Under the pieces are notes generated by a model. That model was not told where the DNA came from, did not search any database, and was given only the letters and a program-made list of their open reading frames with translations. From NCBI RefSeq assembly GCF_050033475.1, contig NZ_CP188324.1, positions 23,972 to 87,971 on the forward strand: a DNA stretch of 64,000 bases, given 5' to 3'. Numbering within the stretch: position 1 is the stretch's first letter; every line of letters begins with the position of its first letter. Position numbers and translations under genes: made by a program. Source of the stretch: Cetobacterium sp050033475. Its GTDB lineage: Bacteria > Fusobacteriota > Fusobacteriia > Fusobacteriales > Fusobacteriaceae. Positions 16,862 through 26,178 of the stretch are shown here, piece after piece.

Positions 16862-17948
16862 TATAAAAATAGATGGACTTATACTTGCAGGTGGTTTAGG
16901 AAGTCGTATGAATTACTCTACAAAGGCTCTTCTAACTTTAAAAAATAAAACATTTATAGAACATCTTCAAGAAAATTTAGAATCCTGTGAAAATATTTAT
17001 ATTTCTATGAATACTGACCAAAAGTTTCAATTAAATGAAACTTTAATAAGAGTTAATGATAACTTTAAAGAAATCGGTCCTATTGGTGGATTACAAGCTT
17101 GTCTTTCACAGTGTAAAAATAATTTTGTATTTGTTGTACCCTGTGATTCACCAAATATTTCCAAAGAATTTTTTGATTATGTTTCAAGTTTTATTTCTTC
17201 TGACTATGATGCTTATATAATTAAAGATCATAATAATAATATTCATCCATTAATAGGAATTTATAGCAAGACTTTACTGCCGATTATTAATGAAAATATT
17301 GATAATCATAATTATAAAATAATGAATATTTTAAAAAAAAGTAGAACTAAATACATTGAATTAAAATATACAATTTTCAAAGATGAAATTGTAAAAAATA
17401 TAAATACCTTTGAAGATTATGACTCCTTACAAAAGGACTATAATCTAAATCTTCCAAAATTTATAAGCATTTGTGGAAGAAAAAATAGTGGAAAAACTAC
17501 TTTTATATGCGAATTTTTAGAATATTGTAAAAAATTTAATTATAAAATAGGAACTATTAAACATGATGGTCATGATTTTCAAATGGATAATTTAAATAGT
17601 GATACAGATCAACATTCTAAAGCTGGTAGCACTGCCACTCTTATTTTTTCAGATAAAAAGTTTATGTATCTTGAAAAAATAAATGAAGCTCCCATTGAAT
17701 ACTATTTAAATTTTTTTAAAAATTTTGATTTTATTATTTTAGAAGGTTTTAAAAATAAAAATTATCCTAAAATAGAAATAGTTCGAAAAGAAATTTCTGA
17801 GGAACCTCTTTCTAATGGTAAAAATTTATTATTTTATATAACAGATTCTGAAATTTTACTTAATCAAACTTCTATTAAAACCTATCATTTAGCTAACAAA
17901 CAAATTATTTTTAATAAAATTTTAGAATTTTTACAGGGAGGTAATTAA
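16854..17948 (+). CDS. MobA-MobB fusion, Mo-cofactor guanylyltransferase plus GTP-binding accessory protein
   Basis: A 364-residue two-domain protein. Residues 1 to about 190 are MobA-like (LILAGGLGSRMN nucleotide-binding loop, IGPIGGLQACLSQCKN, VVPCDSPNI), which makes the bis-MGD cofactor required by the nitrate reductase. Residues about 200-364 are MobB-like, with the Walker A loop GRKNSGKTTF and IGTIKHDGHDFQMDN...DTDQHSKAGS. Start is the TTG at 16854, overlapping the moeA stop; AAGGTG lies 7 bases before it. A fused mobAB directly after moeA indicates a self-contained cofactor-maturation module for bis-MGD enzymes. The Mo transport and moaABCDE genes are not in the window. Confidence 0.88.
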   Translation: MTDIKIDGLILAGGLGSRMNYSTKALLTLKNKTFIEHLQENLESCENIYISMNTDQKFQLNETLIRVNDNFKEIGPIGGLQACLSQCKNNFVFVVPCDSPNISKEFFDYVSSFISSDYDAYIIKDHNNNIHPLIGIYSKTLLPIINENIDNHNYKIMNILKKSRTKYIELKYTIFKDEIVKNINTFEDYDSLQKDYNLNLPKFISICGRKNSGKTTFICEFLEYCKKFNYKIGTIKHDGHDFQMDNLNSDTDQHSKAGSTATLIFSDKKFMYLEKINEAPIEYYLNFFKNFDFIILEGFKNKNYPKIEIVRKEISEEPLSNGKNLLFYITDSEILLNQTSIKTYHLANKQIIFNKILEFLQGGN

Positions 17949-17950
17949 AA

Positions 17951-18892
17951 ATGTTTGGAAATATAGTAGAAAGAGTTCAGCGGCTGCCTGTTGGTATTAT
18001 TGCTACAACTGTAGGTGCAGCAACCTTAGCAAATGTTTATTTTACTTTAAGCTTTTCTTATATAAGAAATTTATTTATGATTATTGGAAGTGTAATTTTT
18101 ATTCTTGCCACTATAAAATTAACAAAACATAATAAAACTTTTATAAATGAATATACAAATGTAATTCCTGCAAGTTTATATGGAACTTATTCTATGCTTG
18201 CAATGATTTTAGGTGCATTTTATTTTCAGTTTAATCCAATTTTTGGAAAAGGATTATGGTTATTTGGAGTGCTTTTCCACGCCTGTGCTATAATAATTTT
18301 TACTTATAAAAATGTAATTAAAAATTTTAATATAGAAACCTTTGTTCCAAGTTGGTTTGTTACTTATAATGGAATAATGGTATCTATTGTTGTTGGTAGC
18401 TCAATGAAAGAACCATTAATTGCTAAAATTGTTCTTATTTATGGATTAATTGCATTTTTCTCTATAATTCCTTTTATGATAAAAAGATTAATTAAAAAAC
18501 CATTACCTGATATGGTATATCATACTAAAGCAATCTTATTAGCACCTTCAAGTCTATGTATTGTTGGATATTTAAATGTCGTTAAAAATCCAAATTTATA
18601 TATTGCTATATTCTTATATGCTATCGTATTTATAACCTTACTTAGCATTGTTAAAAGTATTCCTAAATTCTTCAGTTTCAATTTTCATCCAGGCTTTGCA
18701 GGAACAACGTTCCCAATGGCTATTGGAACTGTTGCAACTTTTAGAATGAGTGCTTATTTACACTCTATTAACTTATTAAATTATAGTGAATTTTTAAGAA
18801 ATGTTGGTGGATTACAACTTTATATTACTACAGGAATAATTTCCTTTGTTTTTTATAATTTTTTAAAAATGTCACCTTATAAAAATAATTAA
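17951..18892 (+). CDS. TDT/SLAC1-TehA-family membrane channel or transporter
   Basis: A 313-residue protein with about ten transmembrane helices and no large soluble domain, matching the tellurite-resistance/dicarboxylate transporter (TehA/SLAC1) family in length and layout. A conserved-looking Phe-rich late segment reads FSFNFHPGFAGTTFPMAIGT. Family members are anion channels or transporters, and plant SLAC1 passes nitrate. As the last gene of the nitrate operon, 2 bases after mobAB, it is a natural candidate for nitrate uptake or nitrite export in place of NarK. That role is inference from context; TehA-type tellurite resistance or malate transport are the alternatives. Confidence 0.75.
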   Translation: MFGNIVERVQRLPVGIIATTVGAATLANVYFTLSFSYIRNLFMIIGSVIFILATIKLTKHNKTFINEYTNVIPASLYGTYSMLAMILGAFYFQFNPIFGKGLWLFGVLFHACAIIIFTYKNVIKNFNIETFVPSWFVTYNGIMVSIVVGSSMKEPLIAKIVLIYGLIAFFSIIPFMIKRLIKKPLPDMVYHTKAILLAPSSLCIVGYLNVVKNPNLYIAIFLYAIVFITLLSIVKSIPKFFSFNFHPGFAGTTFPMAIGTVATFRMSAYLHSINLLNYSEFLRNVGGLQLYITTGIISFVFYNFLKMSPYKNN

Positions 18893-18899
18893 TTAATTT

Positions 18900-18928
18900 A
18901 GGCTAATAATTTTAGCCTATTTTTTTTT
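18900..18928 (+). terminator. Terminator of the nitrate-reduction operon
   Basis: AGGCTAA pairs with TTAGCCT across a 5-base loop and is followed by nine Ts. Confidence 0.8.
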
Positions 18929-18995
18929 ATAAAAAGAAATTTAAAAAGTTTAACGTATCTATATTAAATATCATTTTATTTTAAGGAGGTACCTT

Positions 18996-19922
18996 ATGAT
19001 TTTTGTTCTTCTTTTAATTGTTATAATCTTTCTTATTTTTTTAATAAATATAAGAGTTGTTCCCCATTCAAATATTTATATTATTGAACGTTTAGGAAAG
19101 TATTTAACCAATTGGGATCCAGGATTTCATTTTTTAATTCCATTTTTTGATAGAATTACCTCTAAAGTTTCTTTAAAAGAACAAATTTTTGATTTAGGAC
19201 CACAAAATGTTATTACTAAAGATAACGTTAATATCAGAATTGATTCAATTATTTCATTTCAAATTATAGATCCAAAAGAATATACATACTCCATAGATTC
19301 CCCTCTCAATGCAATTGAAAATATTGTTGCTACATCCCTAAGAAATATTATAAGTAATAAAGAATTAGATGCTTCTCTTAGTTCTAGAGAAGAAATTAAT
19401 GATAATTTAAAATCTACTTTAGAATCCCTTCTTCTTTCTTGGGGTATTAAAGTAAATACAATAAGTATTAAAAATATTATTTTACCAGATGAAATACAAA
19501 TTGCTATGGAAAAAGAAATGAAAGCAGAAAGAGAAAAAAGAGAAACTATTTTATTAGCTGAAGGGAAAAAAACAGCTACTATTCTATTAGCTCAAGGAGA
19601 AAAAGAAGCACAACTCTTAGCAGCTGAATCAAAAAAAGAAATTTTCATTAAAGAATATGAAGGTAAAGCCAAAGCTCTTGAATTACTTAAAGAAGCTGAT
19701 ATAGATGATAGAGTTTTATTATTAAAAGCTCTTGAATCATTTGAAAAAATTGCTAATGGCCAAGCTACAAAAATTATTATCCCATCAGATATTCAAAATA
19801 TATTAAATTTATCAAATATTTCTTCCAAACACCCCCCTAAGAAAAAAATTACAGAGCCTGAACTCACTACTAAACCATCAAAAGATGAAAAAGTTAAGAA
19901 AACAAAAAAGGTAGCCCAATAA
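18996..19922 (+). CDS. SPFH/stomatin-like membrane protein (QmcA-like)
   Basis: A 308-residue protein. One N-terminal transmembrane helix (about 2-22) is followed by a band-7/PHB domain (VPHSNIYIIERLGKY...DPGFHFLIPFFD...VNIRIDSIISFQIIDP), then a long Glu/Ala/Lys coiled coil (KEMKAEREKRETILLAEGKK, about 165-225) that drives oligomerisation into membrane cages. The C-terminal tail is Lys/Pro-rich. Such proteins scaffold membrane microdomains and often modulate proteases. A NfeD-type partner, usual next to this family, is not adjacent. AAGGAGGT precedes the ATG. It is convergent with the mechanosensitive channel gene and shares a terminator with it. Confidence 0.85.
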   Translation: MIFVLLLIVIIFLIFLINIRVVPHSNIYIIERLGKYLTNWDPGFHFLIPFFDRITSKVSLKEQIFDLGPQNVITKDNVNIRIDSIISFQIIDPKEYTYSIDSPLNAIENIVATSLRNIISNKELDASLSSREEINDNLKSTLESLLLSWGIKVNTISIKNIILPDEIQIAMEKEMKAEREKRETILLAEGKKTATILLAQGEKEAQLLAAESKKEIFIKEYEGKAKALELLKEADIDDRVLLLKALESFEKIANGQATKIIIPSDIQNILNLSNISSKHPPKKKITEPELTTKPSKDEKVKKTKKVAQ

Positions 19923-19936
19923 CGGCTACCTTTTTT
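19903..19936. terminator. Bidirectional terminator
   Basis: GGTAGCC and GGCTACC form a 7-bp stem, preceded by six As and followed by six Ts. The stem overlaps the stop of the SPFH gene. Confidence 0.8.
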
Positions 19937-19943
19937 ATTAATT

Positions 19944-21404
19944 TTAATTATCCTTATGTTTAAAATATTCTCTTAATTCTTTTAATTTTTCATTTGCAAT
20001 ATCTCTTCCACCTATTCCAAAAGAAATAGCAAATGCTACAGCTAAGGCTCCAACAATTAATCCAAATGCTAAATTAATGATTTCATTTGCGATTCCCATT
20101 TGTCTTAATCCCATTGCACCAGTCAAAATAACAATTGCAATTCTACTTATCATAGATATTACTTTTTTATTATCTAAATTTGTCTTCATTATAATTCCAG
20201 AAACTAAATTACTAATTAAAATTCCTATTCCTATTATTATAACTCCAAATATAATTTGTCCTAGTAATAAAGTCAATCTTAAACTTAAATCTTCTAATAA
20301 ACCAAAATTTAATATTTGAATTGATTGAATTATTGCAAAATATACAGTTATAATTTTGATTAATTTTCCAATTAATTTTGAATAATTATTTTCAGTTGAT
20401 TTTAAACCAATTTTCTCAACATATTTATCAAAACCAAAACCAATTAAAATATTAGAAACTATTCCTTCCAATAATTTTCCAAAATAGAAAGCTACTACAA
20501 GAATGATAACTACTCCTATTATATTTGGAATATATTGGAATAAAATATCTAACATATTCAATGCTGGAGAAGCTACATATTCTAATCCTAAATATTTTAA
20601 AGCTGCTATAATTACTGGAATTAATATTAATACATAAACTATATTTGAAATAATTGCTGATAATTTACCTTCAAATATCACAACATTATTAACTGCTATT
20701 TTTTCATCTAACTTAAAAGATGAAATTATATCTCTTAAAATATTTCTTAATTTAGTTGCAATAAACCAACCAACAAGTAAAATTAATAAAGCCGCTATGA
20801 CGTTTGGAATATAGAATAAAAATTTATTAGTCATTTGAATTACAGGAGATAAAATATCATCCAACTTTAAAGATACTAAAACTCCTGGAAGTAAAATTAA
20901 AAATATAATTAGAGAAATTATTTCACTTAAAATATAAGACAATGGTTTTTTATTATCTGGCAATTTAATTTTTTCGTCAATTTTTAATCTCTTAAAGAAA
21001 ATCTCTGAAAAAAACTTACTAAAATTAGCTAGTAAGGTAATTACTACTAATAAAAGTATTCCTGCAAATACATTTGGAATATAAGAGAAAATTGGATTTA
21101 AAAAATCTAAAAGAGGAGTTACTAATTTATCAAATCCTAATTTTTCTATAACTGCTATTATCACAAATATAACTAAAACATAATAAATAAGTTTTATAAA
21201 AAATGTCAGCATAAAATGATTTTTATTTTCTTCAGACCCAATCAGTTTATCTTCTAAAATATTAAAAAATTTCATTTTTGCTAAAAATTTTTCTAATTTT
21301 TTAGCTATAAAATTAGCTATCCAAAGACCGACAATTAATATTAAAATTGCTATTGCAATATTCAATATATAATCATTCGACCACAAATTGATAAAATTGT
21401 TCAT
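19944..21404 (-). CDS. Mechanosensitive ion channel-like protein with repeated TM-helix modules
   Basis: A 486-residue membrane protein built of about five repeated helix modules. Each resembles I-x-x-I-L-I-x-G-x-x-I-A/G-x-x-L: IAILILIVGLWIANFIAKKL near the start, then three modules introduced by YIPNV/YIPNI, and a last one near LGQIIFGVIIIGIGILISNLV. The C-terminus has the glycine-rich ALAVAFAISFGIGGRDIA segment found in the TM-helix/MscS-like family. It probably forms a small-conductance channel protecting against osmotic shock. It lacks the full MscS beta domain and C-terminal vestibule, so gating by tension is not certain. Single gene, terminator-bounded on the left. Confidence 0.75.
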   Translation of the reverse strand: MNNFINLWSNDYILNIAIAILILIVGLWIANFIAKKLEKFLAKMKFFNILEDKLIGSEENKNHFMLTFFIKLIYYVLVIFVIIAVIEKLGFDKLVTPLLDFLNPIFSYIPNVFAGILLLVVITLLANFSKFFSEIFFKRLKIDEKIKLPDNKKPLSYILSEIISLIIFLILLPGVLVSLKLDDILSPVIQMTNKFLFYIPNVIAALLILLVGWFIATKLRNILRDIISSFKLDEKIAVNNVVIFEGKLSAIISNIVYVLILIPVIIAALKYLGLEYVASPALNMLDILFQYIPNIIGVVIILVVAFYFGKLLEGIVSNILIGFGFDKYVEKIGLKSTENNYSKLIGKLIKIITVYFAIIQSIQILNFGLLEDLSLRLTLLLGQIIFGVIIIGIGILISNLVSGIIMKTNLDNKKVISMISRIAIVILTGAMGLRQMGIANEIINLAFGLIVGALAVAFAISFGIGGRDIANEKLKELREYFKHKDN

Positions 21405-21473
21405 AGATAATCCTCCCTTATAAATTTTTATATATTAAGTTACCATTTTTAATTTTAATATCCTCTTTTTATA

Positions 21474-21503
21474 AATAAAAATGCCCTCTTAATAGAGAGC
21501 ATT
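21474..21503 (-). terminator. Terminator after the Tsx-like gene
   Basis: On the minus strand an imperfect stem (AATGC/CTCT with one mismatch, against AGAG/GCATT) is followed by a T-rich run. It overlaps the end of the Tsx-like gene region. Confidence 0.65.
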
Positions 21504-21506
21504 TTT

Positions 21507-22343
21507 TTAGAAACTTATTGCATAATGTAATCCAAAGGATTCATTATTTTTATTAGAACTATATTGATTAACTTGTGAAAAATGATTATTTATTTGATAA
21601 GTGTAACTTACTGAAATATTTTTAGTTAAATATAATCTAACCTGATTTTGCCACTGTAAGGAATCTGAAGTTTCTTTCCCTGTAGATCTTGCTCCAAAAT
21701 CGTAATCTAGCCATCCACTAAATCCAAGTTTCATTCCATTCTTAAACTGATAAAAACTTCCACCATAAGCTAAATTTAATAAATATCCATCCCACTTGTC
21801 TTCATTTCTTCCATAATTTTTATCGATATATCTAGCATATAAATTTGTTTTAAAATAATCAAACTTTAGAAACTCTAACTGTGGAATAGTTATATAGTTT
21901 CCTATTCCTACATAATACTTTCTAAGTCCTTTGTTTTTTCCATATTCTTTCCCATGAACATTATCAAAATCAAATTGAGTTGCTATAAACCATTCGTTAA
22001 TTGGTCCAATAGATAAATCTTTATTTAATAATCCATCTAAAGAAATCCTAGGTGATATTTCTCCATATGTATAATTATTATCTACTCCTTTTTTATCACT
22101 AAGTTTCTTATCATTTAAAATATTTGATCTATCTACAAACCAATATAAATCTAATAGATCATATCTTGTTGTTCCTTGTAATTCAAAAATAACATCCTTT
22201 GATGATTCTCCCCAACCATTTGGTAAAGCAGTTCCCTTTATTAAACTACCTTCTAAGACAGTAAAATTCCAAGGTTCATATTTTCCATAAGCTAATGTTG
22301 ATGATAATATTACTGTACTCAATATAATTCCTTTTTTTAACAC
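21507..22343 (-). CDS. Tsx-like outer-membrane channel protein
   Basis: A 278-residue outer-membrane beta-barrel: signal peptide (about 1-19), then alternating aromatic/polar strands ending in a terminal aromatic residue (HYAISF), the BAM recognition pattern. LLDLYWFVDRSNI and WNFTVLEGSLIKG resemble nucleoside-specific channel Tsx proteins, and length also fits. The start codon is GTG. It lies 10 bases after the flavoprotein reductase gene in one operon, suggesting that the channel admits that enzyme's substrate. The actual solute (nucleoside or small organic acid) cannot be told from sequence. Confidence 0.72.
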   Translation of the reverse strand: MLKKGIILSTVILSSTLAYGKYEPWNFTVLEGSLIKGTALPNGWGESSKDVIFELQGTTRYDLLDLYWFVDRSNILNDKKLSDKKGVDNNYTYGEISPRISLDGLLNKDLSIGPINEWFIATQFDFDNVHGKEYGKNKGLRKYYVGIGNYITIPQLEFLKFDYFKTNLYARYIDKNYGRNEDKWDGYLLNLAYGGSFYQFKNGMKLGFSGWLDYDFGARSTGKETSDSLQWQNQVRLYLTKNISVSYTYQINNHFSQVNQYSSNKNNESFGLHYAISF

Positions 22344-22353
22344 AATTTCCCCC

Positions 22354-24024
22354 TTATTTATTTATATATTCTGCAGCACTTTCTCCAGCTATACGACCGA
22401 ATACAACTGCAGCACTATAAGCAGCACTACTATTTGTTACTTCTCCTGCTGCATATAATCCTGGTACTATTTTATTATTTTCATTAAGTACCTCTGCCTT
22501 TTCATTAGCTGCAACTCCACCTTTTGTCATATGAACTGCTGACTCAACTTCCACAGCATAATAAGGCCCAGTCATTTTAAATTCTTTTTTAGATGGTTTT
22601 TCTCTAAATTCGTCTTTAGTTTCTCCTCTAACAGCACTATTATATTTTTCAATAGTTTCTTTTAAATTATTATAAGGAACTCCTATTTTTTCTGATAATT
22701 CCTCTAAATTATTTGCTTTTATGTGGAATCCTTTAGCTGTATGTTTTTGTAAACGATAGCTTGATTCATATAAATTTTGATCATAAATATAATAATTTTC
22801 ATTCAATAATTCCTGAGCAACTTTTAAACTATCTTTCATAGAAATAGATTCACTTGTAAATCTTTTTCCATCTTTATTTACTAGTATAAATCCATCTCCG
22901 CCACCTGTTAAATCTCTTGTTTTTGCAATTATAAATGGAAATATTCTTACTACATCCATATTTTCTAATTTTATTTTATTTTTTTCAAATACTGGAATAA
23001 AATCTCCTGTAGCTCCTATTTGATTAGAAGTTTGTAAAAGTTCTGTCCCACTAGCATATTTTTTTAATAATTCTTTATTTTGTGAAAATCCACCAGTAGC
23101 TATTATAACAGCTTTTCCTTTTATATCATAAAAATTATTCTTATTTTTTACTTTAACTCCTATAGCTTGACCATTTTCTATTATTAAATCTAATCCTTGT
23201 GTTCCAGTTCTAATATCAATTCCCAATTCTTTAGCTCTTTTTTCTAATCCATCTTGAACTTCTTCTCCACCATAAGCATCTTTTTCTGCCATATGCCCTC
23301 TATTTCCATAATAATGATTTAAATTAATTCCCATTCCTCTTAACCATTTATCTAACTTCCAAGATCCTTCAGCTTGAGCTTTTGTTCTTTCTAAAGTATC
23401 CATTGGATTCTTTCTTTCTTCTACAAATTTATCTATTGAATCTTCCACACCAGCTTTTTTTTGAGCTTCAGAATTTATTAAATCATAAAAATTCATATCG
23501 AATTTTCCATTTCCACTTAACATATCCAATTTTTCTATTAATATTACATTTTTTACTCCAGCTTCTTTTGCTGATATAGCTGCTGCTAATCCTGAAGGCC
23601 CTCCTCCTACAATAACTAAATCTGTATTAACAGGTTCTAAATATGCTACTGGTAATTCTGGAGCTTTTGTTTTAGGAGTTATTCTCCCAAAATCTTTTCC
23701 TATTTTCTTATAGGCATCATTTACAGCTCTTTTTATCGCTGTTGATGTATTAGTCGCTCCTGAAACACTATCTACAATTGGTGAGTTTGCTTCTAATATT
23801 CTTGACTTCATTAATGGAAACGCTCTTGACATAATATGAGATGTTTCATTATGTGAAATGACTTTTATATCTTTTATTTTTTCATTCTCCATTATTGTTT
23901 CTAATTTTATTTCCCCCGAAAATCCATTAGCTTTTGTTATAAACGTTCTTTCCTTTCCATAAGATGAATTTCCTAATACTAATATTAAACTTGATAAATA
24001 CATAACCTTTTGAAATTTGTTCAT
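22354..24024 (-). CDS. Periplasmic flavoprotein reductase with covalent FMN domain (fumarate/urocanate-reductase-like)
   Basis: A 556-residue exported protein: signal peptide (about 1-23), FMN-binding domain with an intact flavinylation motif DSVSGATNTS (Thr about residue 91), and a FAD_binding_2 domain from about 130 (TDLVIVGGGPSGLAAAISAKEAG; ends GLYAAGEVTNSSAAYSAAVVFGRIAGESAAEYI). This is the architecture of flavocytochrome-type fumarate reductases without the haem domain, and of urocanate and related 2-enoate reductases. It would reduce an unsaturated carboxylate in the periplasm as an electron sink. Flavinylation needs an ApbE transferase, not present in the window. Co-transcribed with the Tsx-like channel from a consensus promoter. 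Confidence 0.85.
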   Translation of the reverse strand: MNKFQKVMYLSSLILVLGNSSYGKERTFITKANGFSGEIKLETIMENEKIKDIKVISHNETSHIMSRAFPLMKSRILEANSPIVDSVSGATNTSTAIKRAVNDAYKKIGKDFGRITPKTKAPELPVAYLEPVNTDLVIVGGGPSGLAAAISAKEAGVKNVILIEKLDMLSGNGKFDMNFYDLINSEAQKKAGVEDSIDKFVEERKNPMDTLERTKAQAEGSWKLDKWLRGMGINLNHYYGNRGHMAEKDAYGGEEVQDGLEKRAKELGIDIRTGTQGLDLIIENGQAIGVKVKNKNNFYDIKGKAVIIATGGFSQNKELLKKYASGTELLQTSNQIGATGDFIPVFEKNKIKLENMDVVRIFPFIIAKTRDLTGGGDGFILVNKDGKRFTSESISMKDSLKVAQELLNENYYIYDQNLYESSYRLQKHTAKGFHIKANNLEELSEKIGVPYNNLKETIEKYNSAVRGETKDEFREKPSKKEFKMTGPYYAVEVESAVHMTKGGVAANEKAEVLNENNKIVPGLYAAGEVTNSSAAYSAAVVFGRIAGESAAEYINK

Positions 24025-24066
24025 TAATTATCCCCTTTTTTCATTTCTTTTATAATTCACTTTAAT

Positions 24067-24095
24067 ATTATAATGAAAAAAATACATTTTGTAAA
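24067..24095 (-). promoter_or_regulatory. Promoter of the flavoprotein reductase-Tsx operon
   Basis: On the minus strand TTTACA (24095-24090), a 17-base spacer and TATAAT (24072-24067), about 40 bases before the ATG. Confidence 0.7.
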
Positions 24096-24117
24096 TAAAA
24101 AAGGCGGTAAAACCGCC
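24096..24117 (-). terminator. Terminator of the mannose-family PTS operon
   Basis: GGCGGT and ACCGCC form a compact 6-bp hairpin followed, on the minus strand, by a run of Ts. The IIA stop codon lies at the edge of the stem. Confidence 0.8.
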
Positions 24118-24548
24118 TATATTCCATCAAATTCAATTTCTGACTTTTTTTTGACCTTAAAAATGTCTATTCCTTCTCTACCGAACTGAATAATATCTTC
24201 AATTATCAAATCAATAGATTTGTCAGTATCACATTCATCTAAAGCACTAACTATCATTGGAAAATTACATCCTGATAAAACTTTTATATTTTTTTCCAAT
24301 TCTGAATTTAAAATAACCGCTGTAGAATAAGGTGTCCCTCCTTGAATATCTGTTAAACAAATTATATTCTCAAAAGATAATTCTTCAATAGCGCTTTTAA
24401 GTTTTTCTTTAAAAATATCTAAAGAATTGCCTTCTTTAAAATTAACATATTTTATATTATTAAAATGACCTAAAACTAGTTCTATTGTTTCTTGTAATCC
24501 TCCTGCAAAATTACCATGACCAGTTATTATAATCCCGTATATTTTCAA
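24117..24548 (-). CDS. PTS mannose/fructose/sorbose-family IIA component
   Basis: A 143-residue soluble IIA protein. IIITGHGNFAGGLQET carries the phospho-accepting His (about residue 11), and ENIICLTDIQGGTPYSTAVI is the second family motif. It takes phosphate from HPr and passes it to IIB. The start codon is TTG, with AGGAGGTGA immediately upstream, an unusually short spacing. It is the last gene of a IIB-IIC-IID-IIA operon and ends inside the terminator hairpin. The substrate is not determined. Mannose-family systems also carry amino sugars and glycosaminoglycan disaccharides. Confidence 0.9.
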   Translation of the reverse strand: MKIYGIIITGHGNFAGGLQETIELVLGHFNNIKYVNFKEGNSLDIFKEKLKSAIEELSFENIICLTDIQGGTPYSTAVILNSELEKNIKVLSGCNFPMIVSALDECDTDKSIDLIIEDIIQFGREGIDIFKVKKKSEIEFDGI

Positions 24549-24555
24549 TCACCTC

Positions 24556-25389
24556 CTATAGAATTCCTAAAAATCTACCAATTACACCTATAAAAACAGT
24601 CATAACAATTAATGTAATTGGATTCTTCCCTTTTTTCAACATAAAATACATTAATAATGTATAAATTAAAGGTAATAAATTTGGAGCTATTTGATCTAAT
24701 ATATCTCCTTGTATTGCCACTTTAGCATTTCCTGTATCAATAACATAAGGTATATTCAATCTTATATAAGTTGCTATTAAACCACCTACAACCATTAATC
24801 CCAATATTAAAGATCCTCTTGTAACATATTCTGTACTTTTCTTTAAAGCTGTTATCGCTTCTATTCCCATTCGATAAGAATAGTGAATTAATCCCCATCT
24901 TAATCCTAAATGCACAATATTAAAAAGTACTAAAAATATAATTGGCCCCAATATATTCCCTGACATCGCTAAAGAAGAACCAATACTTGCTGTTATAGGT
25001 AATAAAGTAAACCAAAATAATGCATCACCTATTCCTCCTAAAGGTCCCATTAAAGCAACTTTTAAAGCTCTTATAGTTTCTGTTCTTTCTTTATTTTCTT
25101 CCATAGCAGCAACTATACCATTAACAAATGTTGTTAAAAATGGATGAACATTAAAAAATTCCATATGCAATTTCATTGAAGTTGCTAAGTCTTCTTTATT
25201 TGTATGTATTTTTTTTATAGCAGGAATCATACTGTAAAGCCATCCACAAGCTTGCATTCTCTCATAATTAAATGATGCTTGTAATAAAAAAGATCTCCAA
25301 ACCATTTTATTCAAATCTTCTTTTGTTAATACTTTTTTTACACTTTTATCAACATACTCTCCATTTGTATGATCTGTATTATATTCCAT
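24556..25389 (-). CDS. PTS mannose-family IID component
   Basis: A protein of about 277 residues with the IID hallmark LTKEDLNKMVWRSFLLQASFNYERMQACGW near the N-terminus and MGPLGGIGDALFWFTLLPI in the middle, plus several C-terminal membrane helices. It forms the sugar channel with IIC. I chose the ATG at 25389 (9 bases after AGGAGG); in-frame ATGs at 25395 and 25407 are too close to or upstream of that site. It overlaps the IIC stop, so the two are translationally coupled. Confidence 0.9.
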   Translation of the reverse strand: MEYNTDHTNGEYVDKSVKKVLTKEDLNKMVWRSFLLQASFNYERMQACGWLYSMIPAIKKIHTNKEDLATSMKLHMEFFNVHPFLTTFVNGIVAAMEENKERTETIRALKVALMGPLGGIGDALFWFTLLPITASIGSSLAMSGNILGPIIFLVLFNIVHLGLRWGLIHYSYRMGIEAITALKKSTEYVTRGSLILGLMVVGGLIATYIRLNIPYVIDTGNAKVAIQGDILDQIAPNLLPLIYTLLMYFMLKKGKNPITLIVMTVFIGVIGRFLGIL

Positions 25390-26164
25390 CTTCATAGTCC
25401 TCCTCATTATTTTTATTTATAATAACTGGTTGGCTCTTATCTATTTTTGATTGGACAGAATAATCATAAATTGCTATACATAAAGCTAAAACTGCTAAAG
25501 CAATTATAGGAAGTTTCAAATATGTTGCTAATATAAATCCTCCTGCAAAATATATTATAAAATCTTTTTTCAACATTATTTTTAATAACATTGCAAAACC
25601 TATTGCTGGCATCATTCCTCCTGCAACTCCAAATCCACCTATTAGCCATTGCGGCAAAATTTCAACTATTTTTTCTGCAGCACTTGCACCCATAACAATT
25701 GGTAAAAAAGTTATTAAAAAATAAAATGTAAATAATATCAATAGACCTATGTAATTTATTTTTTCAATCCCAGATGTATTTCCTTCTTCTGCATACTTAT
25801 CTGCCTTATGCATTACTGGTGAAAAAAATGTAAATAATAATGTTATACATGCTTGTACTGCTACTGCAAAAGGTATTGCTATTCCTAAGGCTGTAGAGGC
25901 TTCTTGTTTAGTCAATATAGCAAAAGCAGTTCCTATTATTCCACCTATTACTACATTTGGTGGCTGTGCTCCTCCAATAGGAACAGCTCCTAACCATATA
26001 AGCTCAAAAGTTGCACCTGCTATAAGTCCCATTTTAATATCTCCCAATATTAATCCAACTATCATTCCAGTAACTAATGGTCTATGCACATGAAATAATC
26101 CATTAAACATATCTATACCAGCTATTCCGGCTAAGATAGAAATTAAAAAGGCTTGAAATATCAT
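25379..26164 (-). CDS. PTS mannose/sorbose-family IIC component
   Basis: A 261-residue membrane permease subunit with family motifs GMIVGLILGDIKMGLIAGATFELIWLG and PIGGAQPPNVVIGGIIGTAFAI near the N-terminus, and about 7-8 transmembrane segments. It translocates and orients the sugar for phosphorylation by IIB. Located between IIB (15 bases upstream) and IID (overlapping). The C-terminal tail is acidic. Confidence 0.9.
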   Translation of the reverse strand: MIFQAFLISILAGIAGIDMFNGLFHVHRPLVTGMIVGLILGDIKMGLIAGATFELIWLGAVPIGGAQPPNVVIGGIIGTAFAILTKQEASTALGIAIPFAVAVQACITLLFTFFSPVMHKADKYAEEGNTSGIEKINYIGLLILFTFYFLITFLPIVMGASAAEKIVEILPQWLIGGFGVAGGMMPAIGFAMLLKIMLKKDFIIYFAGGFILATYLKLPIIALAVLALCIAIYDYSVQSKIDKSQPVIINKNNEEDYEDGI

Positions 26165-26178
26165 ATATACCCCCTATT

